Shown here: piece by piece, positions 12,155 through 22,730 of the stretch | Layout: the number at the start of each line of letters is the position of its first letter | Position numbering within the stretch: position 1 is the stretch's first letter | Source: Alitta virens | Taxonomy: Eukaryota; Annelida; Polychaeta; Phyllodocida; Nereididae | NCBI GenBank assembly: GCA_932294295.1 | Contig: OW028582.1 | Location: forward strand, 39,407,204 to 39,471,203 | DNA: 64,000 nt | Direction of reading: 5' to 3' | The notes under the pieces: model-generated | The model's input: the letters and a program-made list of their open reading frames with translations, nothing else | What the model was told of the DNA's origin: nothing | The model's database searches: none | Translations under genes and position numbers: made by a program

Positions 12155-15100
12155 ATGTCAGGCATAGAGGGCAAAGGGGCTCGCAGATTCAACCCAGTGC
12201 TCGGGGCAGCCACCTTCTCAGCAATTACGGATGTACCAGGCAACACGCACATTGTGATAAACAAAGGTCAGAATAGTGGTGCTGTGTCCAGTGCAGGTCA
12301 GTTTAAAAAAAACCTATCCGTTGGTCAGCCTGTTGATTATAGTGCAGCCAACTCGAAGACTGGTTCCACTTTCTCAAGTCCCAGATCTAGCATTGGCAGC
12401 TATGACTCTCATAACTCCAGTCCCAGAGCTAGTCTTATCAATCCACCGTTGTATGAATACCAAAGACAAGGCAGCCCACATTCCAGTATGACGAGCCCTC
12501 GGTCCAGCATCAGCGCAATGTCGCAGGACTCCAAGCACTCGAGTCCCAGGGCCAGCCTGGTTGGCGGAGGAGGAGGCAATGTATTGATTTATGATAAATA
12601 CCCAAACGCGCGTGCTGTGCCTATCCCAGTGGATCACCACTTCACTGGCAGTCACATCATCGATACAGGGCTGCATCCAGGCTCCAGGACAGCGTCTTTG
12701 TTTGATCGCTTCAATGAATCTGCACCCCCGCCGCCTTACGAGTCCAGATTTCAGACAGGACTGACCGTGCAGCATGTTGGGGGTGGCAGTGGTTCAGGTC
12801 CAGGGGGACATACGTTTCGTCTGCAGAGAGCTGGTCAGGGCAGCCCTGGATTCGGTGACTTGCGGCTCAGTCATGGAAAGCCACTAAGTGTCAATATTTC
12901 TGTGACGGGAAGCCCCACTGCCTTAGCATCGTTACCAATCAGTGTGACAACCATGCCAGGTCATTCTGGATCCCCAGGGGCCCATCGCCCTATTGCGCTA
13001 AAGACTCTCTCTCCCTCAAGATTGCCTGGACTGTTCTATGAAACTGTGACTGCTCCTACGAAACAGAGCCAGGCTGAGATGGAGCGCAAATTGGCTGCCC
13101 TGACCAGGGACCTTGAGAACGGAATGCGAATGTCATCTCCATCTCCTTCGTCCTCTAGGAAAAGCAGCTTGGATGGAACGGGGATGAAACCTCCCCCTCC
13201 ATACCACGGACCTCACAATACGGAACCACAGCCGTCCTCCTTTTCCCCCGTTTCCCTGACATCTCCCTCGGGGTCAAGGGCATCCCCCGTTGGTGGCCGT
13301 AACCAGCTGCCTTTCCAGGTGACCCCTCCACAACCAAAAGGACCGACGGAAGCTGCAAAGAAAGTGGAGGCGTTGACGCTCGAGTTGGAGAGTCAGATGG
13401 ACAAACACCCGCCTGGGGAGTACTTCGGTAGGTCACAAATGAAATGCTGCGAGTGGTTTAATGTTGCTTGGAGTTAATTATATAAAGAAAACAGCACTTT
13501 ATTATGTATGGTTTGCAATGATAGTAATTTTGTAAAATAACTTCATCATGTGGTTTGCAGTAATAATAATTATAGGAATTTATTTAGTGAAAGCATAGTG
13601 CCAGGTAAAAAATCAAAATGTTGAATTCAGCTGGTAAAATGAATGACAATAGTCACACTATGCTTTATCCCCTATATCGTCATTGCTATATAAATACATG
13701 TTACAGATGGCTTCAATGGCCTCATCAGCTCAGATTGTTTTGTTGGCAATATTGAAACAGTCTGAAAAAGAGGTTCTCACAACAAAGTTCTCAAGCAATC
13801 ACGGGAAAAATGTCACAGAAATATTTGGTTTGACACTCTTGAAGTGGATGTTAACTAGTGATAAAGGATGAGATAAGGTGCATCTTGTTTAGTGCACAGG
13901 TGTAAGACTAGATAATATTGTATCAAGTAGCTGACAAAAGATAACGGGGAAGGATTAAATTGAATTAGCTGAAAGAGAAATTGCTCATCTCTGATCGGAA
14001 TGTGTCCTGAATACCTGGGAAAGAGTTGGTCGTATATTCAGTTGAGTGTGTCTAGTCTGGTCAAGTGCTGTAAATCAATCAGAGAGTTGGACTTGTATAG
14101 ATCTGACTTGGCAAATTGAATTGATATATGCACTGATATATAGTCTAGTATGACTGATGCGATTGTTGAGTCCTTGGTGTGAGTGTGTGGAGTATTTCTG
14201 GCCCATGGTCTGGTGTGCTGCTGATGCTAATAGAGCCCACCTACTTTGTTGTGTGTGAGTTCAAGTGCTGACTGTTAGCAGTGAGAGTAGCAGAGTGAAC
14301 TACCTCATGGGGTGGCTGACTCACTCCCTCATTCTGCTGGGCTATTGTTTGAACATAGCTGGATCCAGTGCTTTGCTATTTGGGGTATGCCATGATCCAT
14401 GCTCTGCTGAGCTCCACTGGGCCAGAATGTCTCTCCACCCAATACAATACCCATGCTGGATATTCAGGATCATTACAGCTCTAGGTACAGGTGCCGACCT
14501 ACTAATAGTCGACCTAAGCAGCCTTTCCTTCGGTTGAAAAAACATGTAATGGATGCTAAAAATGTACAGAAACGCAATGCTTGCTACTTGGTCGCCTATC
14601 CTTCTTAAGATGTATGTTGAGCAACGAGGTACAGATTTTTCCAACACATGAAAGGATCATAAACTATGTCTCTCTTACAAGTTCAAACTTTGCGTAGTTT
14701 CCCATTTTGTCTCATTTACACAATTGATAAGACAACGAAATCCCTCACTTTCTTGGTGACACTATATTTGGAAAATTAACGGAGAATCACATGAATTGTA
14801 AACATTTTTTAGATTAGGCAATTTTAAAGTTAGTGAATATCATGAAATGTTACTGAATGTTACTGTCTTTTGATAAAATGTATCAATGGACAAAATTTAG
14901 CCAAAATGTGTGTTCTGCTTCAAGACAACTTTTTAATTCACTAGTTGTCATCATATTGTGATGTCATGCAGCCCGAACTAAACAAAAAAACAACACAATA
15001 TGAATGTTGTTGTCCATGGACCTCCAGGTCCTATAACAATAATCAGGCTTTCTCTGAGGTTGAGTGAGGCAATATTTACATGGTCATGATATTGACCTCA

Positions 15101-18100
15101 GTGACCCCATTAATGACATGCTGACATGTGAACACATGTCGCTGAGTGATGACACATGAGAACAAGGCTGATAACATCTCGCTATGAATCACCTTGGCCC
15201 ATCTGTGCTAATTAATTGTTATACTTCCACATCAATGTTTTAGTTCACTGCAGACATAATGCAATGACCACCTTTCTGTATGCTGTGGAAATTGTAGCCT
15301 TCTCAGGGCTAAGCAGCTGCTAAGCCAAAGGTAAGATTTGGTTGAAACAGAAGAGAGTTGTCTCAAACAACGACCAGGATTTCCCAAATTTCATGTGCTC
15401 AAAACAGCCCAGCAGGTGTTCCCTAGATTTGATGGTTTATTGATTTATCGATTGATTCTTTGAGATCATTTTGGTGATAATGATTTAAAAACATAATGAT
15501 TACCACGATTACTGCATCAGCTGAACCCCATACTGCGGTGCAATGGATTTTGCTGATGATCTGTCAGAAAAGAGAATGAATCAGTCGCTTAGTCATAGAC
15601 TTTTTTTATACCATTGAGATATAATGCATTGCATGTTGTATACATGGTGATTAGCTGGGGTTTCCTGAGATGCAGTGACCCCTGAAGAGGTCACCCTTGG
15701 AATGTAGGTCCTTTGGGGTGAGGTCACTGACCCGTGACTGCCCTGGATGAGGGGGCCAGTGGTCGTGCATGGCTGGATATGCTCATTTCTGGTTAAAATG
15801 CTATCTAAGGATCTATACTTGGGTGCAGGGGACCGTGGTGCACCGGCTCCCCTCTTGCTGATATACTAATTTGCCTCGTTTGTTAGTTTCCATGGCATTT
15901 TTTTGCGCTCGTTTCGTGCCACAAATTGTTGTGTAAGCAATGCAACTAAGATGAAAAGGGAGATATTTTCATTGTGAATTGTTAGCAAATGTTGATCTAG
16001 TTCCCGTATCATGCATGACTCGCACTGGATTATAACTCAAGAGTGGATTATCAAATGTCAGGTGTATGTTTTGTGATATTCACTCTGTTTGAGTGAGTTG
16101 CTAACTGACTATTGATCTTGGCATTTAACAGGAAACCTGTCTGCCCAGATTTTCTCAGGAATAACTCTTGTTAGATGTTGAACATGTTGAAGCTGCCGAG
16201 TGGCTATAAATAACTCGCTGCTAGATTAGACTGTGAATGTGGTTGATGCTTGTACCTGAGGATCTGACAATCTGGTATCAGTGCAGCATGACAGCCTCTT
16301 ATCAGCTCATTACAGCTTATGGCCATGGACAATGCCCTGTACGACAAACTCAAAACGAGGCTCAATTGATATCTAATCAATTATCGTGCTTTTCACTCTG
16401 CTCAACGCAGTAGGTCTGTCTTAGTGTGACCTAGATTTCAACTTGCTGATATATTTGACCTCAGATGGATCAGTATTTCTGTTTTGCCCTTCTCCAATTC
16501 ATGAGACGTTGATATGGATTGGAATATTCGCCTGTACACCAACACAGCATGCCATTCTTAATTGAACACATTTTTAAGAATTGAAGTGACAAAGCTCCAT
16601 GCAGCGAGTTTGTTAATGAAAATTGCAAAGCAAACATGGGCTGAGCCAGTCACAATGCATAACAGTACTAGTCTGAGGCAATTCTATGCACTGGAATTCT
16701 CTCCATGTCTTTTTTGCAATATTTTGGCTCGTGGCCAACGAAAATAGAACATGTACACTGCATGATTTACATGATGTGAATTGAAAACGACAGACAAGGT
16801 CTGTGTGTGTTTCTCGATGACATTTAATTACCATTCCATGGAATACCATTAAGTGGGGTGATATAGCTAGTGGAGGATGAGAAAGACTTATGTGATCCAA
16901 TTGAATATTAAACACCACGTAATCAAGATGTCATTTTGATGCATGAACATAGAACAAGTTTCTTGGGACTGGACTGAATTAAGATTCCACAGAGTCAAAA
17001 GCAGACGGTGTTTAAGATGCCCTGGCAGGATGACCTTGGTAAACTCACCCTGCACAGAAGGTCGTTTGGGAAGAAGGACATGGCCAGACCCAAAGGCAAA
17101 AGTGAAAGTGGAAGGGGCAAAAGTGAAAGAATCAACTTCCGTCCAAGAGCTAGTTCTCTGACAGAAAAGGCCAACAGAGGAAAGACAATTGATGAAGGGG
17201 GACCCTGGGAATTGAGGGACCCTGGAGTGACCATGACCTTGGGAAGGAGGTCATTCAAAGGTCATGCAGGGGCAGGGGACTCCCATAGTGCCCCTCAGGA
17301 GCGGGTGTCCACTAATCCTCTCGACTGGTACAGTTACGTGGGTCAGGGGTCACTCAGTGGACTGTGGTCACCTGCGACTGCTGCCCCTCAGAGATGGACA
17401 CGTCAAGCAGGTACTGGACAGTTTAGTGGTCCCTTGGTCAAATTACAGCAATGGTTTGTTCTCCTGCTGCTTGAGCTGTTATAAGTGCCAGGTCCTGGAT
17501 GTTTGAACTAAGTTTTGTTGTGAGAAATAAACATGACTTAATAAAGCAGTCAAAAATCATGGTGTTTAATAGGTAACTAGGTATTAAGTATGATAAGAGT
17601 GATCGTAATTAGCAGGTGTGAGTGCCACTGAGTGGCAAGGACTCTGCATCCCCAGAGCTCTCTTTGCTATAAAATGAATGGCCTTCATTTACCAAGTGAA
17701 TTTATTGCTTTGTGGCACCTTAATGATTGCTACTCTAGTCTAGATATTGCTAAATGTGCTGTTGGTCACGTACCATCCTTGATTCTTCTAATCTAGTCTT
17801 ATTTCTTGCAGGGCAATGCTACCAATGTGGAGAAAAGGTGACGGGGGCGGGAGATGCGTGTCAGGCCATGGGCAATCTCTACCACACCAACTGTTTCGTC
17901 TGCTGTTCGTGTGGTGAGACATCATTTGATGCTGCTTCAATTTTCCAATTTTCACTTCATTTCTTATCGTATTTGACGCTTCGATATACTCTTAACTATT
18001 CTGTCTCTTTTTCATGGTTTTCCTTTGTTTGTCCCCAGGACGTACTTTGAGGGGAAAGGCATTTTACAATGTGCACGGCAAAGTTTACTGTGAGGAGGAC

Positions 18101-20831
18101 TATTTGGTAAGTTTAATCATTGGGACTTAATAAACATGATGACTTTTGCTTGCATCTGATAGCTTTAATCTGTCCAATAAACCCTGGCTAAGAAAAATTA
18201 AAATGAACCACCTGTATTGTTTTGAACAAGGCAATGTTTTGATTTATGTGAAGTGCCGTATGTACAGAATTTATAAGCAATTCAAGTTGTGCAAAATTTG
18301 ACTAGTAAGCAAGATTTTATTGTAGGACTTTTTTCCGAATACTGTCGGGGCTAAACTAGATTGCAACAATAGGCTAAGTTGCTTTAAAATGATACTAACT
18401 CTTTGTTGCTCTTTTCTTGTCCTGTTTTGAACCTCTTGGTCATTATTTTAATCATTAAACAGCAATCTTTTCCTGCACGCTTGAGCACTGCAGATCTCAA
18501 AAGCAACTTGTTTTGCATACATTTTGAAATGAGAGTAATACCATTAAGTGAGCTGTGTCTCAGTGTTGAGTGTAATGACTGCTTTTGTAAGTTCTGCAGA
18601 CGTATAGCATTTGCAGGTCTTGTTAAATTGAGGGCTGGTCGTCTTATGCTGGTGTAGAGATTGGCACAGATCCAAAATAGCATGTTAGTGTCACAAAGAC
18701 TGCAGCAATTCACATGACTAATATGCGTACCCTCTTCCTGCATGTTTTTGTGGGGCAGGTTAGCGTCGTCTGGTGCAGAGCAACCACTGCAGGAAATGCA
18801 AGAAAGGGTTGCGTTGTCATATGACCAAGGCTTTGTGACATTAGCTTCCTTATAAGGCATTGTGTGGGGAACAGGATGTGCTTTCATTCTCCCGTCCTCT
18901 TTCTATGGTTTGGGTTGGGTGCCCTGATTTACACAAAAGCCCTCTGACAACAAGTGCATGCTGATTCAATGTGCTGCTAAAAAAAAGACACTCTTGTAGC
19001 TAACCAGACGGATGGAGAGATCTTAAGTGTGAAAAAATAAGTGTAAAATTGCCCAATGATTGCTGGGCTTCGCGGTGATTTTGCCTTGATATTGTTAAAT
19101 TGTTCCTGCAAAACTTGGGCAAGGGAGCAGGCAGCTTATGAAGTCATGTTAGGAAAGATGCTTGTGACAGTTTCTAATATAATATTGGTATAATGTAGAG
19201 AATGTGATCTTTTTAATTGTGAAAATCACAATTTTCAGTCTTGTAAAATGATCCATTTTGGTCTTAAGTTGTAATATCTTCTTTTTGCAGTATTCTGGCT
19301 TCCAGCAGACAGCTGAAAAATGTGCGGTGTGTGGTCACTTGATTATGGAAATGGTACGTCATTATAGTGATTAATAAATTGCAGAATATATTTGGTTGAA
19401 TTGAATTTATTTGCAAGACCATTAAAAAAAACATACATTCAACTTACGTACAACATTACATATTAAACATTCATACAATTATAATTTCTATTTTAGATTT
19501 AGATAAATAAATACAAAATAATTGATTATTTTGAAATTTGTGCTATTTAGCTTCAAATAAATACTATGCTTCAGTATTATGCAGTCAATGAAATACTGAA
19601 ATTACATTAATAACTCGATTTTCAGATTTTGCAAGCCATGGGGAAGTCATATCACCCTGGTTGCTTCAGGTGCTCCTTCTGCAATGAGTGCCTGGACGGC
19701 GTTCCTTTCACAATTGATGTCGAGAATAAGATCTATTGTGTGGCTGACTATCATAGGTATGGAGTGCTAATAACCCTTTCTGTGTGCTTCTTTTGGACAC
19801 TGACTGATTCCTCAAATAAAAGGAGTGTGAATTTTATGGCAGCATTTATGAATTGTGTTATAATGTATCATTTCTCCTATTGCAGAGTCTATGCACCCAA
19901 ATGTGCTGCATGTGGTCAGGCCATTACACCAGTGGATGTGAGTATGCTGTTACAATCTTCAGAATAAAGTTCCACATTTCTCCTTTATGGGTTCTTGCTG
20001 TGCATTTCATGTCAAGCTGAGATTCGTCTGTTGTTCTGAAATTGCAACGATGTTAGGCTTTGTTGCATAACTGTCTGAATGAGTTTAGTGCATATTTGGG
20101 CAGAGCGTAAACATACTGGTCTTAGTGGTCAGAGTAGTGGACTGAGAATTATGACAATGTGTATTGTGACCTGGGGTTTCCTGGAGGCATTTTTTGGGAG
20201 GGGGACTTCACTTAAAACCTAAATTTATAGAAATCCTTCGGTCCAAACCCTTGATGGTAGTTAAATGTCTTAAAGAAAAGCTGCATTTTACATATGGCAA
20301 TCTTATATTTGCAGGGAACGGAAGAGACTGTCAGAGTTGTTTCGATGGACAAGGACTTCCACGTAGACTGCTATCACTGTGAGGTATATTCATACGATGT
20401 ATTCTTCATATTGAGTTATTTGACTCCGCATACAACCTGTTGATGATTGCCCTGTTGTCTTTTAGGATTGTGGAATCCAGTTGACGGATGAACCAGACAA
20501 ACGGTGCTATCCCCTGGAGGAACACCTTCTCTGCCACGGATGTCACATCGCTCGTCTTGGCTTAGGGGATTCCCCTCTCTCTCCTCAGCTCAACGGCTCC
20601 CCCTACAATCTGATGGTAAACCACGCTGAACCCCAGTCCCATGCTGCCTCCTCCTCCTCTGCAGGCCAGTTCCAGGCTGCTCCTAATAGCTCTAACGGTT
20701 TACACAAGGGGGCAGCACCTCCCAACCATCTCAGTAGTGACGAAGGCAGTTACCCTTCATCCTCTGCAGGAAGCCCCTACCCTGGAGCGAAACCTGCATC
20801 ACCTGATCACTATCAGATCACAGACTTGTAA
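12155..20831 (+). CDS. jub: Ajuba/LIMD1/WTIP-family LIM domain protein
   Basis: Predicted exons are 12155-13427, 17812-17913, 18039-18106, 19291-19353, 19626-19756, 19886-19937, 20315-20383 and 20466-20831. They join in phase to 707 residues. Residues 1-424 are a Ser/Pro/Gly-rich pre-LIM region. It has repeated SPRSSI/SSPRASL phospho-type motifs and two PPPY motifs near 193 and 349 that could bind WW domains. It also has paired ALT-x2-LE segments before EYFG. Three LIM zinc-binding domains follow at about 427-482, 491-546 and 551-612. Blocks such as [45 protein letters not shown] and [19 protein letters not shown] match the Ajuba family closely. The tail ends T-D-L, a class I PDZ ligand type. 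Family members scaffold cell junctions, inhibit LATS in Hippo signalling and act in P-bodies and the nucleus. ATG 12155 is the first in-frame start after an upstream open stretch. Confidence 0.95.
13428..17016. other. First intron of the Ajuba-family gene
   Basis: No exon with a usable phase was found between the exon-1 donor (GTAGGT at 13,428) and the alternative exon. The stretch 15,665-15,745 holds several TGACC/GGTCA half-sites close together. The rest is unremarkable AT-rich intron. Confidence 0.6.
17017..17410 (+). CDS. Candidate alternative first coding exon of the Ajuba-family gene
   Basis: An open frame starts at ATG 17,017 ([12 protein letters not shown]) and reaches a GTACTG donor after base 17,410, leaving one base of a codon. 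That is exactly the phase needed to join exon 2 at 17,812. The junction would read R-Q-A-G followed by the first LIM cysteines. The encoded 131 residues are basic and Ser/Gly-rich with two L-x-R-R-S-F-type segments (HRRSFGKK and LGRRSFKG). If used, it would give a short isoform lacking the PPPY and ALT-LE segments but keeping all LIM domains. An in-frame TGA at 16,975 and the lack of a phase-matched acceptor argue for an alternative promoter, not a cassette exon. Confidence 0.55.
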
Positions 20832-22333
20832 CTGTGCTTTCTGTTATGTTGCTGTAATTTTATTAGTGTCAGAATAGAATAACAGAAGATGTCTATGTCT
20901 GTCTACAGCACAACAGTCTCCCCTCAATCTCCTTGCTTGGTGTTCTATTCGAGGGTAAGTGATCAGAAGTGTTACGTTCTGAATTTCTCACTTTGTGATA
21001 TTCATGTATCTATATAGTTCTGTTCAAATGCAAATCTTGCACTCTGCTAGGATGATCAATTACATTCAGCCTGATGATCATATTTTATTGGACTGATACA
21101 AGATAATTTGCCCTTTCCAGCCACATATATTATATAGTGCATTGAAAATTGTAAAGTCCGTTTTTTAGGTGAAGTTTATGAATTAGAATGTATGAAGATA
21201 TGAAATTAGGTAAGAGATAAGATCTATTTTATATTACCCAGTGATATTATCTAATTTTAGAAGTTTTTCTTTGTAATGCCTTTTTTATATGAATATCAGA
21301 ACTATTGTTTATGAATAACACATACATTTTTGTACATAAACAGTATACCAAAGATTGAGTTCATGAGCTTGTATTAAAAGAGGATCATTTCGATTCAGTG
21401 AAAAAGAAATTATCGGTTCATGTGACATTTGCCTTGTGGAGTTCTGGATGATCTCATTGTATATGAGATATTAGAACATCTGAATTGCTGCCATACTTTG
21501 TAAGACTTTGTAATATTTTGTCTTATGTGTGTAAATAATTTATGTATTTGTTTTGTACACATGAGATTAATGGGAAGATTTTATTTAAGAAATGTAGAAA
21601 TTGTTAACACTGTTGTAGAATGTCAATTAGTGCACTGGATGTTTCTTCCTTGGAATGAACAAGTAACAAGTATTCAATCAAATTCTGTAATCTATTTATT
21701 GTATATATTGCCAAGCTAACTGATGCAGATTGAGATGTGTAAACTAATCACAAGATAGCTCTAGGGTGTTATACGATATAAAGTAATTTAAGTGGTACTG
21801 CTTGTAATTGAAGCTTAATGAATTGCAGTTTGTTGAAAGTGGAATAGACCTTCTCTAATCTTTTGTTGTTATTTAAGTTGTTAGATGCTGTGTTATCTTC
21901 TGCTGGATGGAAGAACATTAAAAGTATATCAGGATTAATGAAAGGCATTGTAGCCCTGCATAAAATCACATTTCTTCCTTGAGAGTCGCTTAATTAAAGC
22001 TGCTTCATGATCACAGTTATTTGGTATGATTTAAAAAAAAAAAAATTCAGAAAAAAAGTTAAAAAAATCTAAATTTGACAAATTTGTACTCTAAAACATT
22101 GTATTGGTGGGCAGAGAAATGTCTAAAATGTTGATATGAGACATTGGCCTGACATGGTTGTGAAAAGAACCTATGAAATCAGTGTTGAACTGATTTTGAT
22201 AATTAGAAGAGAAGAACTCTTTTGTCGGAATTGCTTTCAAGAATCTGTTATGTAAGAAGAAAGGTATATAATTATGAAATATATGAGCGTTCTTTGCAAA
22301 ATTGTGTATGCTGTATGATATATTGTTCAGTTG

Positions 22334-22339
22334 AATAAA
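22334..22339 (+). terminator. Polyadenylation signal of the Ajuba-family gene
   Basis: AATAAA about 1.5 kb after the stop. The intervening 3' UTR (20,832 onward) is AT-rich and contains a Pumilio-type TGTAAATA at 21,530-21,537 and several ATTTA pentamers. Confidence 0.6.
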
Positions 22340-22476
22340 CAATATTTCCATAAATCATGATATCGCTTGTTTTGAATTTAAATATAAAGGAGCTTCAGTT
22401 AGAGGATTATATATACTAGTTAAGTGTTTTTTTTTGTTGGTTCCGTTTCAAATCAATTAAGCAGCAAGAAGGTTAT

Positions 22477-22584
22477 CACGTGCTGGGCAGGCTAGGAGGT
22501 CGACTGTGATTGGTTAAAACGTGACCTCTGACCTTTGTTGACAATTTATCCTGTGCTGTGATTAGTTCATTTCTGTTGACGTCA
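22477..22584 (+). promoter_or_regulatory. Proximal promoter elements of the FAM210B-like gene
   Basis: Within 110 bases there is an E-box CACGTG (22,477-22,482) and an inverted CCAAT box (ATTGG, 22,509). A perfect DR1 nuclear-receptor site sits on the minus strand (AGGTCA-G-AGGTCA, 22,522-22,534), and a full CRE palindrome TGACGTCA at 22,577-22,584. The start codon is at 22,731 and the preceding gene's poly(A) signal at 22,334, so this is the whole available promoter space. Motif matches are seen; their use is inferred. Confidence 0.55.
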
Positions 22585-22730
22585 TATCAAGGCCAAGGTC
22601 GTAGAACAGCAAACATCGATGTGGATTCGGCGCGAGTTCACAAAAAAGACTGCAGGAACGTGAAAACACGGTTGATCATACACAACAAGCAGGAGAAAGG
22701 CAGACAGACAGTTTGTGTACAATCTGGAAC

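Noticed and set aside
12374..12775. Minus-strand frames inside the Ajuba exon 1
   Set aside because: They are shadows of the GC-rich Ser/Pro coding exon. The plus strand carries the family motifs.
16562..16918. Short frames before the alternative Ajuba exon as coding
   Set aside because: A stop lies between them and the exon at 17,017, no acceptor gives the right phase, and they have no family resemblance.
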